This document shows, in pieces, positions 14,213 to 22,347 of a stretch of DNA of 25,350 nucleotides (positions are counted from its first letter, which is position 1; each line of letters begins with the position of its first letter). Position numbers and translations under genes: made by a program. Under the pieces are notes generated by a model that was not told where the DNA came from, made no database searches, and saw only the letters and a list, made by a program, of their open reading frames with translations. The DNA comes from a virus, in the IMG/VR virus record IMGVR_UViG_3300043425_000310, positions 1 to 25,350 of that record; one strand, given 5' to 3'.

Positions 14213-17082
14213 TAGTAACCGCCCTTACGAATCTCGTATGCGATCTGGCGAGAAACTTGCATTGCCAATTCGCGCTCATCCATCTTTGCAGATGGGTTAA
14301 CTGTGACCTGAATCTGAGGGCCACCGCCTCCAGAAAGTTTGTTGATGATAGCCATATCTCTATCAGATAGACCGTTAGGGTGTAGTGGTTCGATACGTTC
14401 TGGACGACCAGCCTCGGCTACGGTAACCATTGATCCACCAGAGCTTGGGTATACAGTACCACCAGTGGCCATCTTAGTGCCGCCAACTTTAGCCAAGTTG
14501 GCCTTAGCCTTGCTAGTCCAATCAACGTAATCGACTTTTAGCTTAACGTTCGATAGGTTGATAGCTCCACCGGTAACAGTCTTGAGGAACTGACCAACAG
14601 GGCCATCACCGATCGCCTTGAGTAGACCATTGACCACACCTAGAACTATGTTAATTCCACCAATGATGGCATTAACAATGCCTTCAATAATTCCTAGCAA
14701 CATGATTCCTATGCCACCAAAAATCTTAGCGAGGCCAGGGCCGAAGTTACCCTTGAATAGATCCATGATTCCACTAACAAGTGGTTTAATACCATTCATA
14801 ATGGTTCTAACCAATGTGGTTATAAAGTTAATTGCGGTGGCTACAGTGTCAATGATTACGGTAATTACGCCACCAATCAATGGGAATACCGTACCAAGAA
14901 TTAGTTCAGTTACTGGGCGAATGGCTTCCATAATTCCGCCCAAACCTTCGCCACCAAATAGCTGGTCAAACAGCCCCATTAGCGAGCCCCAGAGGCGACC
15001 AAATGCATCGCCAATACCAGACAGGGTGGCCTGCACGGTTGTTCTAAAGGTCTCGGAGTTGTTATATAGGTCAACAAATAGAGTAACAAGAGTTGCAATA
15101 ATTGCAACACCAGGAAAACTAGTCAAGAAACGACCGAAACGGCTAAGTCCAACACCTAGATTTCCGAATAGGGTGTTCAAGAAGCCACCCTTACCAATTA
15201 GGTCTTTAGCCCCTAGGTTCATCTGCACAAGGAAACTTTGGAATCTACCTAGGTTAGTTATAAATCCACCAGCCATACCCGCTATGTTCTGGAATACTCC
15301 CATAAAGACGCTTCCGAAGAATTTAGCAAGTTTTGTTACTGTGCCGATTGCAAGAGCAAAAGCTAGAAATCCACCAACCATTTTAAGAATTTTTTGAGCA
15401 ACTTCACTCTCGAGAATGTCTGCAGTCTTCGAGGCAAAAGTAGTTAGAGTGTCAAAGAAGACCTTAGGGCCCTCAGAGTCAGCTAGGGCTACAAAAATTC
15501 TTGTCAACTCTACAACTAGTCGAGCTAGCGAAGGTCCAGCCTTAATACCAGCCCGCATGAGCTCACCCATGGCAGGCGCTCCGGCTTTAAGGATGTCAAA
15601 GGTCTCGCCGATTTCTGGCATATCGCCCAGCTTGAGGAACTCCTTAATAAGCGCTCCGATAGAGTCCAATATTTTTGTTGTATTGGTTGCAGCATCACTA
15701 AACCATTGCTTGAATGGAGCACTGACTTTGCCGTCAAAAGTACGTCCCATGTTGGCCCACCCGCTGGTAGTTTTTTCCAGCCAAGTCACCATGATCTCGC
15801 CACCAGAGCCAAGACCAAAGTTAGCCTCTACTAAGGTTCCTATGGTCTTGAAAATGTTTCCAAAGATTCCAAAGAATCTTTCCAACATTTTTTCCGATTC
15901 CACAAAAAACTTAGATATGGAGCTGTTTTTAGGGTCTCCACCAACGGTAAAATAGTCAGCAAACTTCTTTGACTTAGTTTCTAAATAGCCAATAAAGTTT
16001 CGTATAGCTGGGTCAGCAAGACGAAGAACACTTAACAAACCGTCAAACAGGTTTCCAAAAATAGTACCCATTGGCGGAAGTTGCTCGGAGATATTTTTTA
16101 ATACTTCATCTAGCTTCTTTAGGCTACCTCTGATCATGACAATGTCAGTAAATTTTTCGGCAGCGAATCCCATGCCTCTGCCGATGTCATAGAATCTGTC
16201 TCGTATAATCTCCAGAGCGCCAGCTTGGATTAGACGCTCCATCTGAGTCTTCAGTAGAGGTAGGAAGCCCTTAGCTGCAGCCTCTTTGATCTCGTCCATC
16301 TTAGTCTTTAGACCAGCCAAGAACTGAGCAAACGCCTTCTGAGAAGGAGTTAGTCCGGCGTATGGATCTTGACTACCAGCACCACCTGCGGCCTTACCTG
16401 CATTCTTTTCGGCATCCTTTGCCTTACGTAGTGCAAGTTCTGCCTTTTTTACGTTGAGATCTGCTTCTCTTCGTATTCTGCTATTAACTGGTAGATCAGC
16501 TACTCGGTTTCTAGCTTCAATTGCTTTCTCTAGGTTTAGAGATGCTTCGTCAACCGCTAGAGCAGCTTCTTCTGCTTCGAACTTAGCTTTTCTTAATGAG
16601 TCAGCATAAGACTTGTTTGCCGAGGTTGCCGCAGAAACTGCTTGGCTAATTCCCTTGAAGGCTAGCCCAGCAACGCTAAATCCAACTTTAAGGGCTACTG
16701 CAGCACCAGCAACAGCAACCAAGCCAACGGCGGCCTGCCCAGCAGCACCAACTAGCGCACCAAGACCACCTATTAGAGAAGATATTGCCCCTAGTAGTAC
16801 GGAAATCGCAGTCCCAGCCGTGTAGGAGCTTCTTACCATGCCCTGGAAAGCTAATCTAGCTTGCTCTCCATTAGGTGCTATCTGGGCAATGTTCTCGGCT
16901 AGTCTGGAAAAAACATTATTATCTAAGCTACCTCTAAGCCCTCTAGAAAAAGAAGCTCCTAGAGATGCTCCAGCATTGGACGCAGAACTACCGCTAACAT
17001 TGCTGAAAGCGCGCTTAATATCCTTCTCTACGTTCGTTGTAATAGCACGAACGAGGATATGCGCTTCACCTACTAGGGCCAC
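14212..17082 (-). CDS. Tape measure protein
   Basis: At 956 aa this is the longest gene in the window. It follows the tail assembly chaperones, as expected for the protein that sets tail length; at roughly 0.15 nm per residue it would suggest a tail near 140 nm. It starts with GTG at 17082, with AGGTG upstream. Residues about 95-150 and 725-840 are long Gly/Ala/Ile-rich hydrophobic stretches (such as LLGAISSLIGGLGALVGAAG), typical of segments that insert in the host membrane on ejection. Residues 155-235 form a charged coiled coil rich in Ala, Glu and Lys. The C-terminus has GGTVYPSSGG and AGRPERIEPLHP, common in actinophage tape measures. No lysozyme or peptidase motif was seen. Confidence 0.95.
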   Translation of the reverse strand: MALVGEAHILVRAITTNVEKDIKRAFSNVSGSSASNAGASLGASFSRGLRGSLDNNVFSRLAENIAQIAPNGEQARLAFQGMVRSSYTAGTAISVLLGAISSLIGGLGALVGAAGQAAVGLVAVAGAAVALKVGFSVAGLAFKGISQAVSAATSANKSYADSLRKAKFEAEEAALAVDEASLNLEKAIEARNRVADLPVNSRIRREADLNVKKAELALRKAKDAEKNAGKAAGGAGSQDPYAGLTPSQKAFAQFLAGLKTKMDEIKEAAAKGFLPLLKTQMERLIQAGALEIIRDRFYDIGRGMGFAAEKFTDIVMIRGSLKKLDEVLKNISEQLPPMGTIFGNLFDGLLSVLRLADPAIRNFIGYLETKSKKFADYFTVGGDPKNSSISKFFVESEKMLERFFGIFGNIFKTIGTLVEANFGLGSGGEIMVTWLEKTTSGWANMGRTFDGKVSAPFKQWFSDAATNTTKILDSIGALIKEFLKLGDMPEIGETFDILKAGAPAMGELMRAGIKAGPSLARLVVELTRIFVALADSEGPKVFFDTLTTFASKTADILESEVAQKILKMVGGFLAFALAIGTVTKLAKFFGSVFMGVFQNIAGMAGGFITNLGRFQSFLVQMNLGAKDLIGKGGFLNTLFGNLGVGLSRFGRFLTSFPGVAIIATLVTLFVDLYNNSETFRTTVQATLSGIGDAFGRLWGSLMGLFDQLFGGEGLGGIMEAIRPVTELILGTVFPLIGGVITVIIDTVATAINFITTLVRTIMNGIKPLVSGIMDLFKGNFGPGLAKIFGGIGIMLLGIIEGIVNAIIGGINIVLGVVNGLLKAIGDGPVGQFLKTVTGGAINLSNVKLKVDYVDWTSKAKANLAKVGGTKMATGGTVYPSSGGSMVTVAEAGRPERIEPLHPNGLSDRDMAIINKLSGGGGPQIQVTVNPSAKMDERELAMQVSRQIAYEIRKGGY

Positions 17083-17098
17083 TTTTTCACCTACTTAA

Positions 17099-17398
17099 CT
17101 AGCGAAGCGGAGCTTCTAAAAGACTGCCGAATGGATTGGATGATTCTGGATCAAACTCTGTTGGAGGAATGTATGGTTTAGTCTCTTCAATGCCAGAAAA
17201 ATCTCCCGAAGAAGAATTCATGTTTGATCTCGAGCTCTTTTTCAACTTATAGGTGTAAGGCACGCCATACAGCCCCTCATAAATTTGAGTCCTCATCGCG
17301 CTAACTGACTCGACTTCTTCCTGAGACGAGTATCGAGAATCTTCTTCAAAAAGAAAATGAATGACGTCTAACATGTCTGACATATTCATCTCCTTCAA
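17099..17398 (-). CDS. Tail assembly chaperone, T reading frame (made by -1 frameshift from the G frame)
   Basis: This frame encodes the C-terminal part of the long tail assembly chaperone. It is in the -1 frame relative to the G gene and is open from 17488, downstream of a TGA at 17491-17489. Before any start codon it encodes sensible residues (LAEWAIDLWPYVNG, then DLKEM), which supports a fused G-T product running from 17796 to 17099. An internal ATG at 17383 also has AAGGAG 6 nt upstream, so a separate 94-aa product (MSDMLDVIHFLFEED) is possible. The chaperone would hold the tape measure while the tube assembles around it. The tape measure gene starts 17 nt past its stop. Confidence 0.75.
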   Translation of the reverse strand: MKEMNMSDMLDVIHFLFEEDSRYSSQEEVESVSAMRTQIYEGLYGVPYTYKLKKSSRSNMNSSSGDFSGIEETKPYIPPTEFDPESSNPFGSLLEAPLR

Positions 17399-17460
17399 AT
17401 CAATTCCTAGGGTCAGAGCTTTTCCGTTTACATAGGGCCAGAGGTCAATAGCCCATTCTG

Positions 17461-17796
17461 CTAAGCCTCTGGCTGCTCTTCCGGGCGGTCACCGAACTGC
17501 TCTACAATCCAGCCAGTAATCTCACCCAACTGCTCTACAGTTACGATTCGATCCGGGTCTTCTAGTAGAGCATCAAAGCGGGTGTAGCTGTCAGATAGTA
17601 GAACCTTAGAGAAGAAATCTCCGATAGTTGCAGCAGCTTCAGCTGGATCCTCCGACTTTGACTTAGCAACTAGGCTAAGAAGAAGCTTACCTGGAACAGC
17701 TTTCTTGCACTCAAAAGTCTCTCCGTGGAGTGCGAAGGTGATTGGCTCTACATTGGACAGGTCTGGGCCCGTACCAAAGTCCTTGAATTTAGTCAT
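17461..17796 (-). CDS. Tail assembly chaperone G protein
   Basis: This 111-aa protein starts at an ATG at 17796. A TTG at 17829 would add 11 residues (MAGTRKKDINN) but has no better ribosome binding site. The sequence has the tail chaperone pattern: short beta strands (VEPITFALHGETFECKK), a helical segment (GKLLLSLVAKS), then FFSKVLLSDSYTRFDALLEDPDR and a final helix (GEITGWIVEQFG). It ends RPEEQPEA. Position just before the T frame and the tape measure fits the lambda G/GT arrangement. Most ribosomes would end here, and a minority would shift into the -1 frame. Codon use matches its neighbours. Confidence 0.82.
   Translation of the reverse strand: MTKFKDFGTGPDLSNVEPITFALHGETFECKKAVPGKLLLSLVAKSKSEDPAEAAATIGDFFSKVLLSDSYTRFDALLEDPDRIVTVEQLGEITGWIVEQFGDRPEEQPEA
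17464..17490 (-). other. Window for programmed -1 ribosomal frameshift (G to GT)
   Basis: Both frames are open only between the -1-frame TGA (17491-17489) and the G stop (17463-17461). No canonical X-XXY-YYZ heptamer lies here. The best site is C-CCG-GAA (17485-17479), where a proline tRNA on CCG could re-pair with CCC. The frame relation (codon phase 0 to 1 on the minus strand) is -1. Confidence 0.6.
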
Positions 17797-17846
17797 ATTA
17801 TTTATGTCTTTCTTTCTTGTTCCTGCCAAATAGCAGTACTTCTATT

Positions 17847-18371
17847 TTACCCTCTTACGTGGATTCTGAGTTGATCAGATAGGTATCTATTAGGTTTAGT
17901 GCCAGGGTGGTTAACAGCTCTGGTATGAATTACGCGAGATCCTCTGCCAAATACCAAAACTGTATTAGGTGGGTCAGGGGTAATTATGTGAGGCCTAGAG
18001 CCTTCGTGATGTAGGAGAGCATAGTTCACATTAGATCCAACCTTAATGGCTGCACCTTCTCTAAAAGCTATATGTTGTAGGTTAATGCTACGGCGCAGCT
18101 TGCCACTCTGAACTCCAACTTGTCTTTTAGCCCCTCTTTCAATTCTTTTTCCTATTTTGTGTAGGTAAGAACCAACCATTCCAGACGGATCGTGAGTCTG
18201 GTAGTTAAGAGCAGTTTTATATATTTTGACTGTAGAGCTTGCAAAAGTAAATCCAGCGGAAAGTCCACCTCGTCCAAGTGGCTTCGGGTGATACTTTCCT
18301 TTATATTTACCACCAAACTTCTGAGCCGCATATATCCACGGACTGTCTGGGACTAGTCCCCAAGCTGGCAT
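17847..18371 (-). CDS. HK97-gp10-like head-tail / tail-completion protein
   Basis: This 174-aa protein carries the core pattern of the HK97 gp10 family. An amphipathic helix with KRIERGAKRQVGVQSGKLRRSI leads into a strand pair (AAIKVGSNVNYALLHHEG), then a loop, FGRGSRVIHT and HPGTKPNRYLSDQL, which is the usual G.-.pfl.pA region. Such proteins sit at the head-tail junction or complete the tail end. The first 50 residues (FGGKYKGKYHPKPLGRGG) are extra, Gly/Lys-rich and probably flexible. The ATG at 18371 is one base past the preceding stop and lacks a Shine-Dalgarno, so its translation probably depends on coupling. Confidence 0.72.
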   Translation of the reverse strand: MPAWGLVPDSPWIYAAQKFGGKYKGKYHPKPLGRGGLSAGFTFASSTVKIYKTALNYQTHDPSGMVGSYLHKIGKRIERGAKRQVGVQSGKLRRSINLQHIAFREGAAIKVGSNVNYALLHHEGSRPHIITPDPPNTVLVFGRGSRVIHTRAVNHPGTKPNRYLSDQLRIHVRG

Positions 18372-18372
18372 T

Positions 18373-18882
18373 TTATGGGACCGCCATAGTGACGTTCATA
18401 GTCGTGGTTTGGAACCCACCTTCAGGCGATCCAGCTTCTAGAGTTGCAATAACACCAACGCCGTAGCCAGTCTCATCCCACTGATCAAGCAAGTTTACTG
18501 ACTGCATAAGAACCCATGAGTCAATTGCCAGAGTCTCGGACGCTTGCTGAATCTTTGTAGGAGCTGGAGGTCTACCATTCTGACCAACAATAGGAGTAGC
18601 CCTAGAAATCATAATGTTAAGAGTCGCACTGCGAGGAACGTGGCAACGCTGAGGTTCAGCAACCTGAGCGCCAGGCGCGCCTAAATACATCTGAACGAAT
18701 GAAACAACCAGCTGCTCACAATCAATAGCTGGTTGCCCCATCGTCCAATACTTCCTCTGAGGAAGCTCTACGTTGTAGGACTGAAAAATAGACTGGACGC
18801 GCTCGAGTACACCTTCCATCATGTCACGAAGGTTTGTTGCATCTTCGGTAACACCAGTAAAGTCAATAGCGGTCGTTGTCAT
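18373..18882 (-). CDS. Probable tail terminator / neck protein
   Basis: This 169-aa protein lies between the adaptor and the HK97-gp10-like protein, in the neck gene cluster. An N-terminal helix (NLRDMMEGVLERVQSIFQ) is followed by strand-rich segments (WTMGQPAIDCEQLVVSFVQ, RSATLNIMISR), then a helical stretch (TKIQQASETLAIDSWVLMQS) and a last sheet (GVGVIATLEAGSPEGGFQ). This alternation fits tail terminator or minor neck proteins of actinophages, which are about this size. Assignment is by position and general pattern. The ATG at 18882 follows GAGGAG, which overlaps the end of the upstream 62-aa gene. A head-closure protein is the alternative. Confidence 0.6.
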   Translation of the reverse strand: MTTTAIDFTGVTEDATNLRDMMEGVLERVQSIFQSYNVELPQRKYWTMGQPAIDCEQLVVSFVQMYLGAPGAQVAEPQRCHVPRSATLNIMISRATPIVGQNGRPPAPTKIQQASETLAIDSWVLMQSVNLLDQWDETGYGVGVIATLEAGSPEGGFQTTTMNVTMAVP

Positions 18883-18884
18883 TT

Positions 18885-19073
18885 TTACTCCTCTACAACG
18901 TCAACAGCAGGTTCTGCCTCAGCTACAACCTCTACCACTGGAGCCTCTACCTTAGGAGCCTCTACCTTAGGAGCTGGCTTAGTAGCCACCTTCTTAGGAG
19001 CAGGAGCAGCCTTAGGGGCAGGCTTAGCGGTACCAAGCATGTCCTGAGCGCGGAAATTAGTCTGAATTGACAT
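18885..19073 (-). CDS. Small Ala/Pro/Lys-rich protein, unknown function
   Basis: This 62-aa protein has a good GAGAGG ribosome binding site 5 nt before its ATG and fits tightly between its neighbours (2 nt before the next ATG, 11 nt after the adaptor stop), so it is probably real. Residues 1-16 (MSIQTNFRAQDMLGTA) may form a short anchor. The rest is low complexity: KPAPKAAPAPKKVATKPAPK (basic), then KVEAPKVEAPVVEVV with a direct repeat, then an acidic end (VDVVEE). Such a charge-segregated, disordered protein could be a minor virion or assembly factor. No homologous domain is recognised. Confidence 0.65.
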   Translation of the reverse strand: MSIQTNFRAQDMLGTAKPAPKAAPAPKKVATKPAPKVEAPKVEAPVVEVVAEAEPAVDVVEE

Positions 19074-19084
19074 ATTTACCTCTC

Positions 19085-20188
19085 TTAGCTATACATCTTG
19101 ATCTGGAGGTTTCCAGAAGCAAGTTCTACTAGGTTCTCTACGCCGTCAATAGTTTTTGTAGCGTAGAGAGTCCAATAACCCGGGTCAACCATTCCAAGTG
19201 GAGCATTTGCCTTTGCATATGGAACGGTGAAGCTTAGAACAGTATTGTTAGAAGATAGAGTGACGTCAGAGCTATCTAAGTTGGTAGAGCGAATACCGCT
19301 ATAGCTATTGATTTGAACTAGTGGGTCCCAGTCCTCTTCGAAGTTGCTTAGGTCAACATCAAGGCCGGTGGATGTCCAGCTTGCAGAAGCTCCCTTGACT
19401 AGGGCCAAGTCAAAGTCGGCATCAGCAGTAAGTACAAGAGCTTTCGGCGAGTAACGTCTAGCGCGAGGCTGATCTGGAGAGAATACCTTCGACTTACGTC
19501 GAGCGTTGTCTGGGTTCACGGTCTTGAGGAATAGGTCAATGACGTATAGGCCAGTACGAAGTTCTTCGATGAACTCTTGGTTGTCAAGAATGGTGTAGGA
19601 AACGCCCTGACGTGAAACGGAGGTCACGCGCTGAGGGAGCTGGCACGTGTCGTCATCAGACCAAAGCTTGATGAACTCAATGGCGAGGGTTCTAGCTGCC
19701 ATCTTTCCAACAGCAGGAACTGGAGTACCGTATGAGTATGTAACCTCAGTATTGCATGGGGTCCAAGGAGTTCCGGCCTTAACGTGCACAGTTGAGTGAT
19801 CAACGAGGTAGTAGTTAGATGGGTCAATTATGTCACCAAGACGATTACGAATGGCGTGAATCTTAGTTACTGGACGCCCGCGTAGTCGGATGCGCGAGTC
19901 TGGGGACATACCGTCAGAGGTTAGTTCGGAGTATTCGTCGTAATCCCCAGAAGGAATGTTGTAGACATCTCCACCGAAAAGGACTGGAGAGTTAGTTTTA
20001 GTTGAAGGGCCGAGTCGGTTATTGCGTAGGGTACAGGTGTAACGCTCAGTTACCGTGGTTTCACCAGTGTACTTGCGACCTGACATGGCCCAGAGAAGGT
20101 ATGACGCAGTGCGAACAGCTTCTTCGGTGAACTCTGTATATGAGTAATCGCCAAGCTCTTCGGGCTGGATCCAAAAGTTATTTGTCAT
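19085..20188 (-). CDS. Head-to-tail adaptor with beta-rich C-terminal extension
   Basis: This 367-aa protein begins with a helical segment (EEAVRTASYLLWAMSGRKYTG) typical of gp6-like head-tail adaptors, which bind the portal and receive the next neck ring. A strand-rich middle part (IRLRGRPVTKIHAIR, then STVHVKAG) and AARTLAIEFIKLW follow, as in actinophage head-to-tail connectors. Residues about 249-367 form a separate Ser/Asp-rich beta domain (ALVLTADADFDLALVKG, then TLSSNNTVLSFTVPYAK) that looks Ig-like and is not needed for an adaptor of the normal 110-200 aa. It may decorate the neck. AGAGAGG lies 5 nt before the ATG at 20188. Confidence is high for the neck role and lower for the exact ring. 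Confidence 0.68.
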   Translation of the reverse strand: MTNNFWIQPEELGDYSYTEFTEEAVRTASYLLWAMSGRKYTGETTVTERYTCTLRNNRLGPSTKTNSPVLFGGDVYNIPSGDYDEYSELTSDGMSPDSRIRLRGRPVTKIHAIRNRLGDIIDPSNYYLVDHSTVHVKAGTPWTPCNTEVTYSYGTPVPAVGKMAARTLAIEFIKLWSDDDTCQLPQRVTSVSRQGVSYTILDNQEFIEELRTGLYVIDLFLKTVNPDNARRKSKVFSPDQPRARRYSPKALVLTADADFDLALVKGASASWTSTGLDVDLSNFEEDWDPLVQINSYSGIRSTNLDSSDVTLSSNNTVLSFTVPYAKANAPLGMVDPGYWTLYATKTIDGVENLVELASGNLQIKMYS

Positions 20189-20209
20189 ATAAACCTCTCT
20201 TCTAAGTTT

Positions 20210-20252
20210 AACGGGTGGCGTACTAGCTTATTAGACCAGTGCGCCACCCGTT
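20210..20252. terminator. Strong hairpin after the major tail protein gene (possible bidirectional terminator)
   Basis: An 11-bp perfect stem, AACGGGTGGCG (20210-20220) and CGCCACCCGTT (20242-20252), flanks a 21-nt loop between the major tail protein stop and the adaptor start. The minus-strand exit (TTAAACTT) has only a weak U-tract, and the plus-strand exit has TTTT. It may attenuate transcription or protect the 3' end of the abundant major tail mRNA. Confidence 0.6.
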
Positions 20253-20266
20253 TTACTTAGTAGTTG

Positions 20267-21412
20267 TTACTCTGACTCGTTCGAAACGATGATGTTGTCG
20301 ATGTCGTTGTCAGCGTTGTAGTTGATGTTTCCAGGTACGTTGTAGCTGGTGTCATCAGCATCAGCACCAAGCTGTGCGCTAGTTACAGCGGTAGGAGCTG
20401 GGTGAGTTTCAGTTACCGAGTTAGTAACTGTTACACGAGCACCAGACGATACGTCGAAGCTAGTGATGGCATCAGTGACGCCAGTGCTTACGTAGCTAAC
20501 AGTGTAGGTTCCGCCAGTACCAGTCGCACCAACAGAAGAAGATACAGTGTAGGTGCCGTTAAACGCTGCGCCAACATTCTGGACATAAATCTGGTCATTA
20601 GCCGAGATACCGTGAGCCGCGCTGAAGGTAAGAGTTGCAGTACCAGTCGAGCTAGCGTAAGTAGCTGCAGCACTCTCAATGTTGATCGCAGTAGGTGACT
20701 TAGCGTTTGGTGCGGTAAATACAACTGGACCAGTTCCATCAGTCCAAGTGTAGAAGCCGTTTAGACCGGTTGGAGCCCAGTCGGCACGTGCGTAAGCGTA
20801 TGGACGCTCTGCAGCAACTGGGAATTCCCAGCGGCCATCAATACCAGACTGGAAGGCCGAGTTTCCAAGGCCAAAGCCTTCGAATGTGTTAGCCAATAGA
20901 CCATTTTCAATAACGCGGTCACCTGACTGACGCATCTTCACGTATGGGAATACCCAGTGGAAGTAAGGAAGAACGCCAGCGCGCTTTCCGTCCTTAACAG
21001 CGTGTGACCAAGCCTCGATGGCAACACCGTTACCAGCAGGGTCGTCACCAACACCAGGAGCTGCCCAACCGACAGACTTTAGGTTAGGGTCTTCAGAAGA
21101 TCCGATGTTCTTGCGAAGCAGTAGACCACCAGACAATAGAGCTGAAAGCTCTGGGTCTGGCTCACAGATTGCGAGCTCCATGGTGATACGCTTCAGTGTG
21201 TCTGGTGCCTTGTAGGTTACACATACAACACCGTTTGCACCCTTTTCAGTGATCTCGTCGCCCTCTTCATATTCTGGAGTGAACGAGATACGCATGAATG
21301 CAGAGGTGGTATAGCTGTCTCCTGGACCAGTCATCAAGTTGCCGGCAGAATCCAGACGGGTGACGCGAATAGACACACCCTGGATGCTAGCTGCATATTC
21401 TTGAGTAGCCAT
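20267..21412 (-). CDS. Major tail protein with inserted C-terminal beta module
   Basis: This 381-aa protein has the pattern of siphoviral tail tube subunits: GVSIRVTRLDSAGNL, then SAFMRISFTPEYEEGDEITEK with a later TLKRITMELAI strand, and NTFEGFGLGNSAFQSG with ERPYAYARADWAP near residues 175-215. Residues 242-312 form an added module (INIESAAATYASSTGTATLT, then HGISANDQIYVQNVGAAFNG) that would project from the tube, followed by a loop-rich end (HPAPTAVTSAQLG). The ATG has AAGGAG 9 nt upstream. It is oddly located: directly after the capsid genes and before the neck genes. No other major tail candidate lies before the tail chaperones, so this is the tube gene. Confidence 0.8.
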   Translation of the reverse strand: MATQEYAASIQGVSIRVTRLDSAGNLMTGPGDSYTTSAFMRISFTPEYEEGDEITEKGANGVVCVTYKAPDTLKRITMELAICEPDPELSALLSGGLLLRKNIGSSEDPNLKSVGWAAPGVGDDPAGNGVAIEAWSHAVKDGKRAGVLPYFHWVFPYVKMRQSGDRVIENGLLANTFEGFGLGNSAFQSGIDGRWEFPVAAERPYAYARADWAPTGLNGFYTWTDGTGPVVFTAPNAKSPTAINIESAAATYASSTGTATLTFSAAHGISANDQIYVQNVGAAFNGTYTVSSSVGATGTGGTYTVSYVSTGVTDAITSFDVSSGARVTVTNSVTETHPAPTAVTSAQLGADADDTSYNVPGNINYNADNDIDNIIVSNESE

Positions 21413-21431
21413 TTAGCTATTCTCCTTAGGT

Positions 21432-22307
21432 TTAGGCTGTTAGATCGACTCGAACAGCAAGGTGGATTGATGTATCAAAGTAAGCCGCGGCTGGGCGGAT
21501 TGCTTTGAGACGCATGTCATTCGCATTACCCGACACATCGTAAGCTTGGCTTAGATTGTCGTTCACGACATCAACATCGCCCACATAAGTGCGGACGGTG
21601 CCAGTGGCGTAAATCCATTTGTTGGTGACTGACGCGGTAGCACCAGTTGCACCATCAGGACCAGTGCCTGAATAACCAGATCCAACAACTACTGGAGTCC
21701 CACCCATGGTTTGTAGGTGTTCTGTTCCGGCGTCGTGGAAAAGCATGTTTGAGTTGCTAGCTAGAAGAGCTGCAACATCGCGAGTCATGTGAATTACACC
21801 CTGCTCGCCACCGTCTGATACCTGACCGATTGAGTGCTCTAGAAGAGCAAGTGCACGCTTAGGCGAGAGAGCAGATCCGCTATTGAGAATGGTAGCAGCG
21901 GCATCGGAAAGAGCCAGATTAGCGTGTGACTCACCCTTACGAACTGCACCGTCCCAGAGTTCAACTTCCATAGCGTGCTGAGTGATGCCCTCTAGCTGAC
22001 GCTTTAGTCGCTCGATACGGTCAAGACCGCTAAAACCTAGGGTAGAGCGTAGCTCTTCTGCCTCGATAAACCAAGGCTTAATTTCGGTGTAGTAAGTTGG
22101 TGCTCCAGCAGCGACAACTTCGCCATCAGTAGAGTCGGTGTCGTCCCAGTTAGTTGCTGAGTAAAGGGTTGTTTCCCATTCTTGGGAGAATCCGCGGACC
22201 CACTGGTCCTCGTTAGGACCATTTTCTGGCTTGACTACAGCGAGTAGGCCAAAAGCTGATGGCACAATCTTCGGTGCTGTTACAACACCAGTCTTTGTGA
22301 AAGCCAT
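21432..22307 (-). CDS. Second capsid-like virion protein (possible pentamer/vertex subunit)
   Basis: This 291-aa protein follows the major capsid gene and has HK97-like traits: WVRGFSQEWETTLY in an early strand pair, a long helix (RLKRQLEGITQHAMEVELWDG), ALALLEHSIGQVSDGGEQG, then VIHMTRDVAALLAS, TMGGTPVVVGSGYSGTGP, and NKWIYATGTVRTYVGDV, which resemble the A-domain of capsid proteins. Several actinophage groups encode two such proteins, called the hexamer and pentamer capsid proteins. Here the scaffold-fused 674-aa protein would be the hexamer type, and this one would sit at vertices. AGAGGA lies 6 nt before the ATG. A decoration protein or other capsid-associated structural protein is the alternative. 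Confidence 0.6.
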   Translation of the reverse strand: MAFTKTGVVTAPKIVPSAFGLLAVVKPENGPNEDQWVRGFSQEWETTLYSATNWDDTDSTDGEVVAAGAPTYYTEIKPWFIEAEELRSTLGFSGLDRIERLKRQLEGITQHAMEVELWDGAVRKGESHANLALSDAAATILNSGSALSPKRALALLEHSIGQVSDGGEQGVIHMTRDVAALLASNSNMLFHDAGTEHLQTMGGTPVVVGSGYSGTGPDGATGATASVTNKWIYATGTVRTYVGDVDVVNDNLSQAYDVSGNANDMRLKAIRPAAAYFDTSIHLAVRVDLTA

Positions 22308-22347
22308 TTAAAATCCTCTAAATAAAGTCTATGTTTTTACTCGTATT

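Noticed and set aside
14618-15397. Plus-strand 259-aa reading frame within the tape measure gene
   Set aside because: Antisense to a strongly supported gene, Pro/Ile/Thr-rich composition from reversed codons, no ribosome binding site.
17797-17829. TTG start for tail chaperone G
   Set aside because: A rare start codon with no Shine-Dalgarno; the ATG at 17796 begins where the family-like sequence starts.
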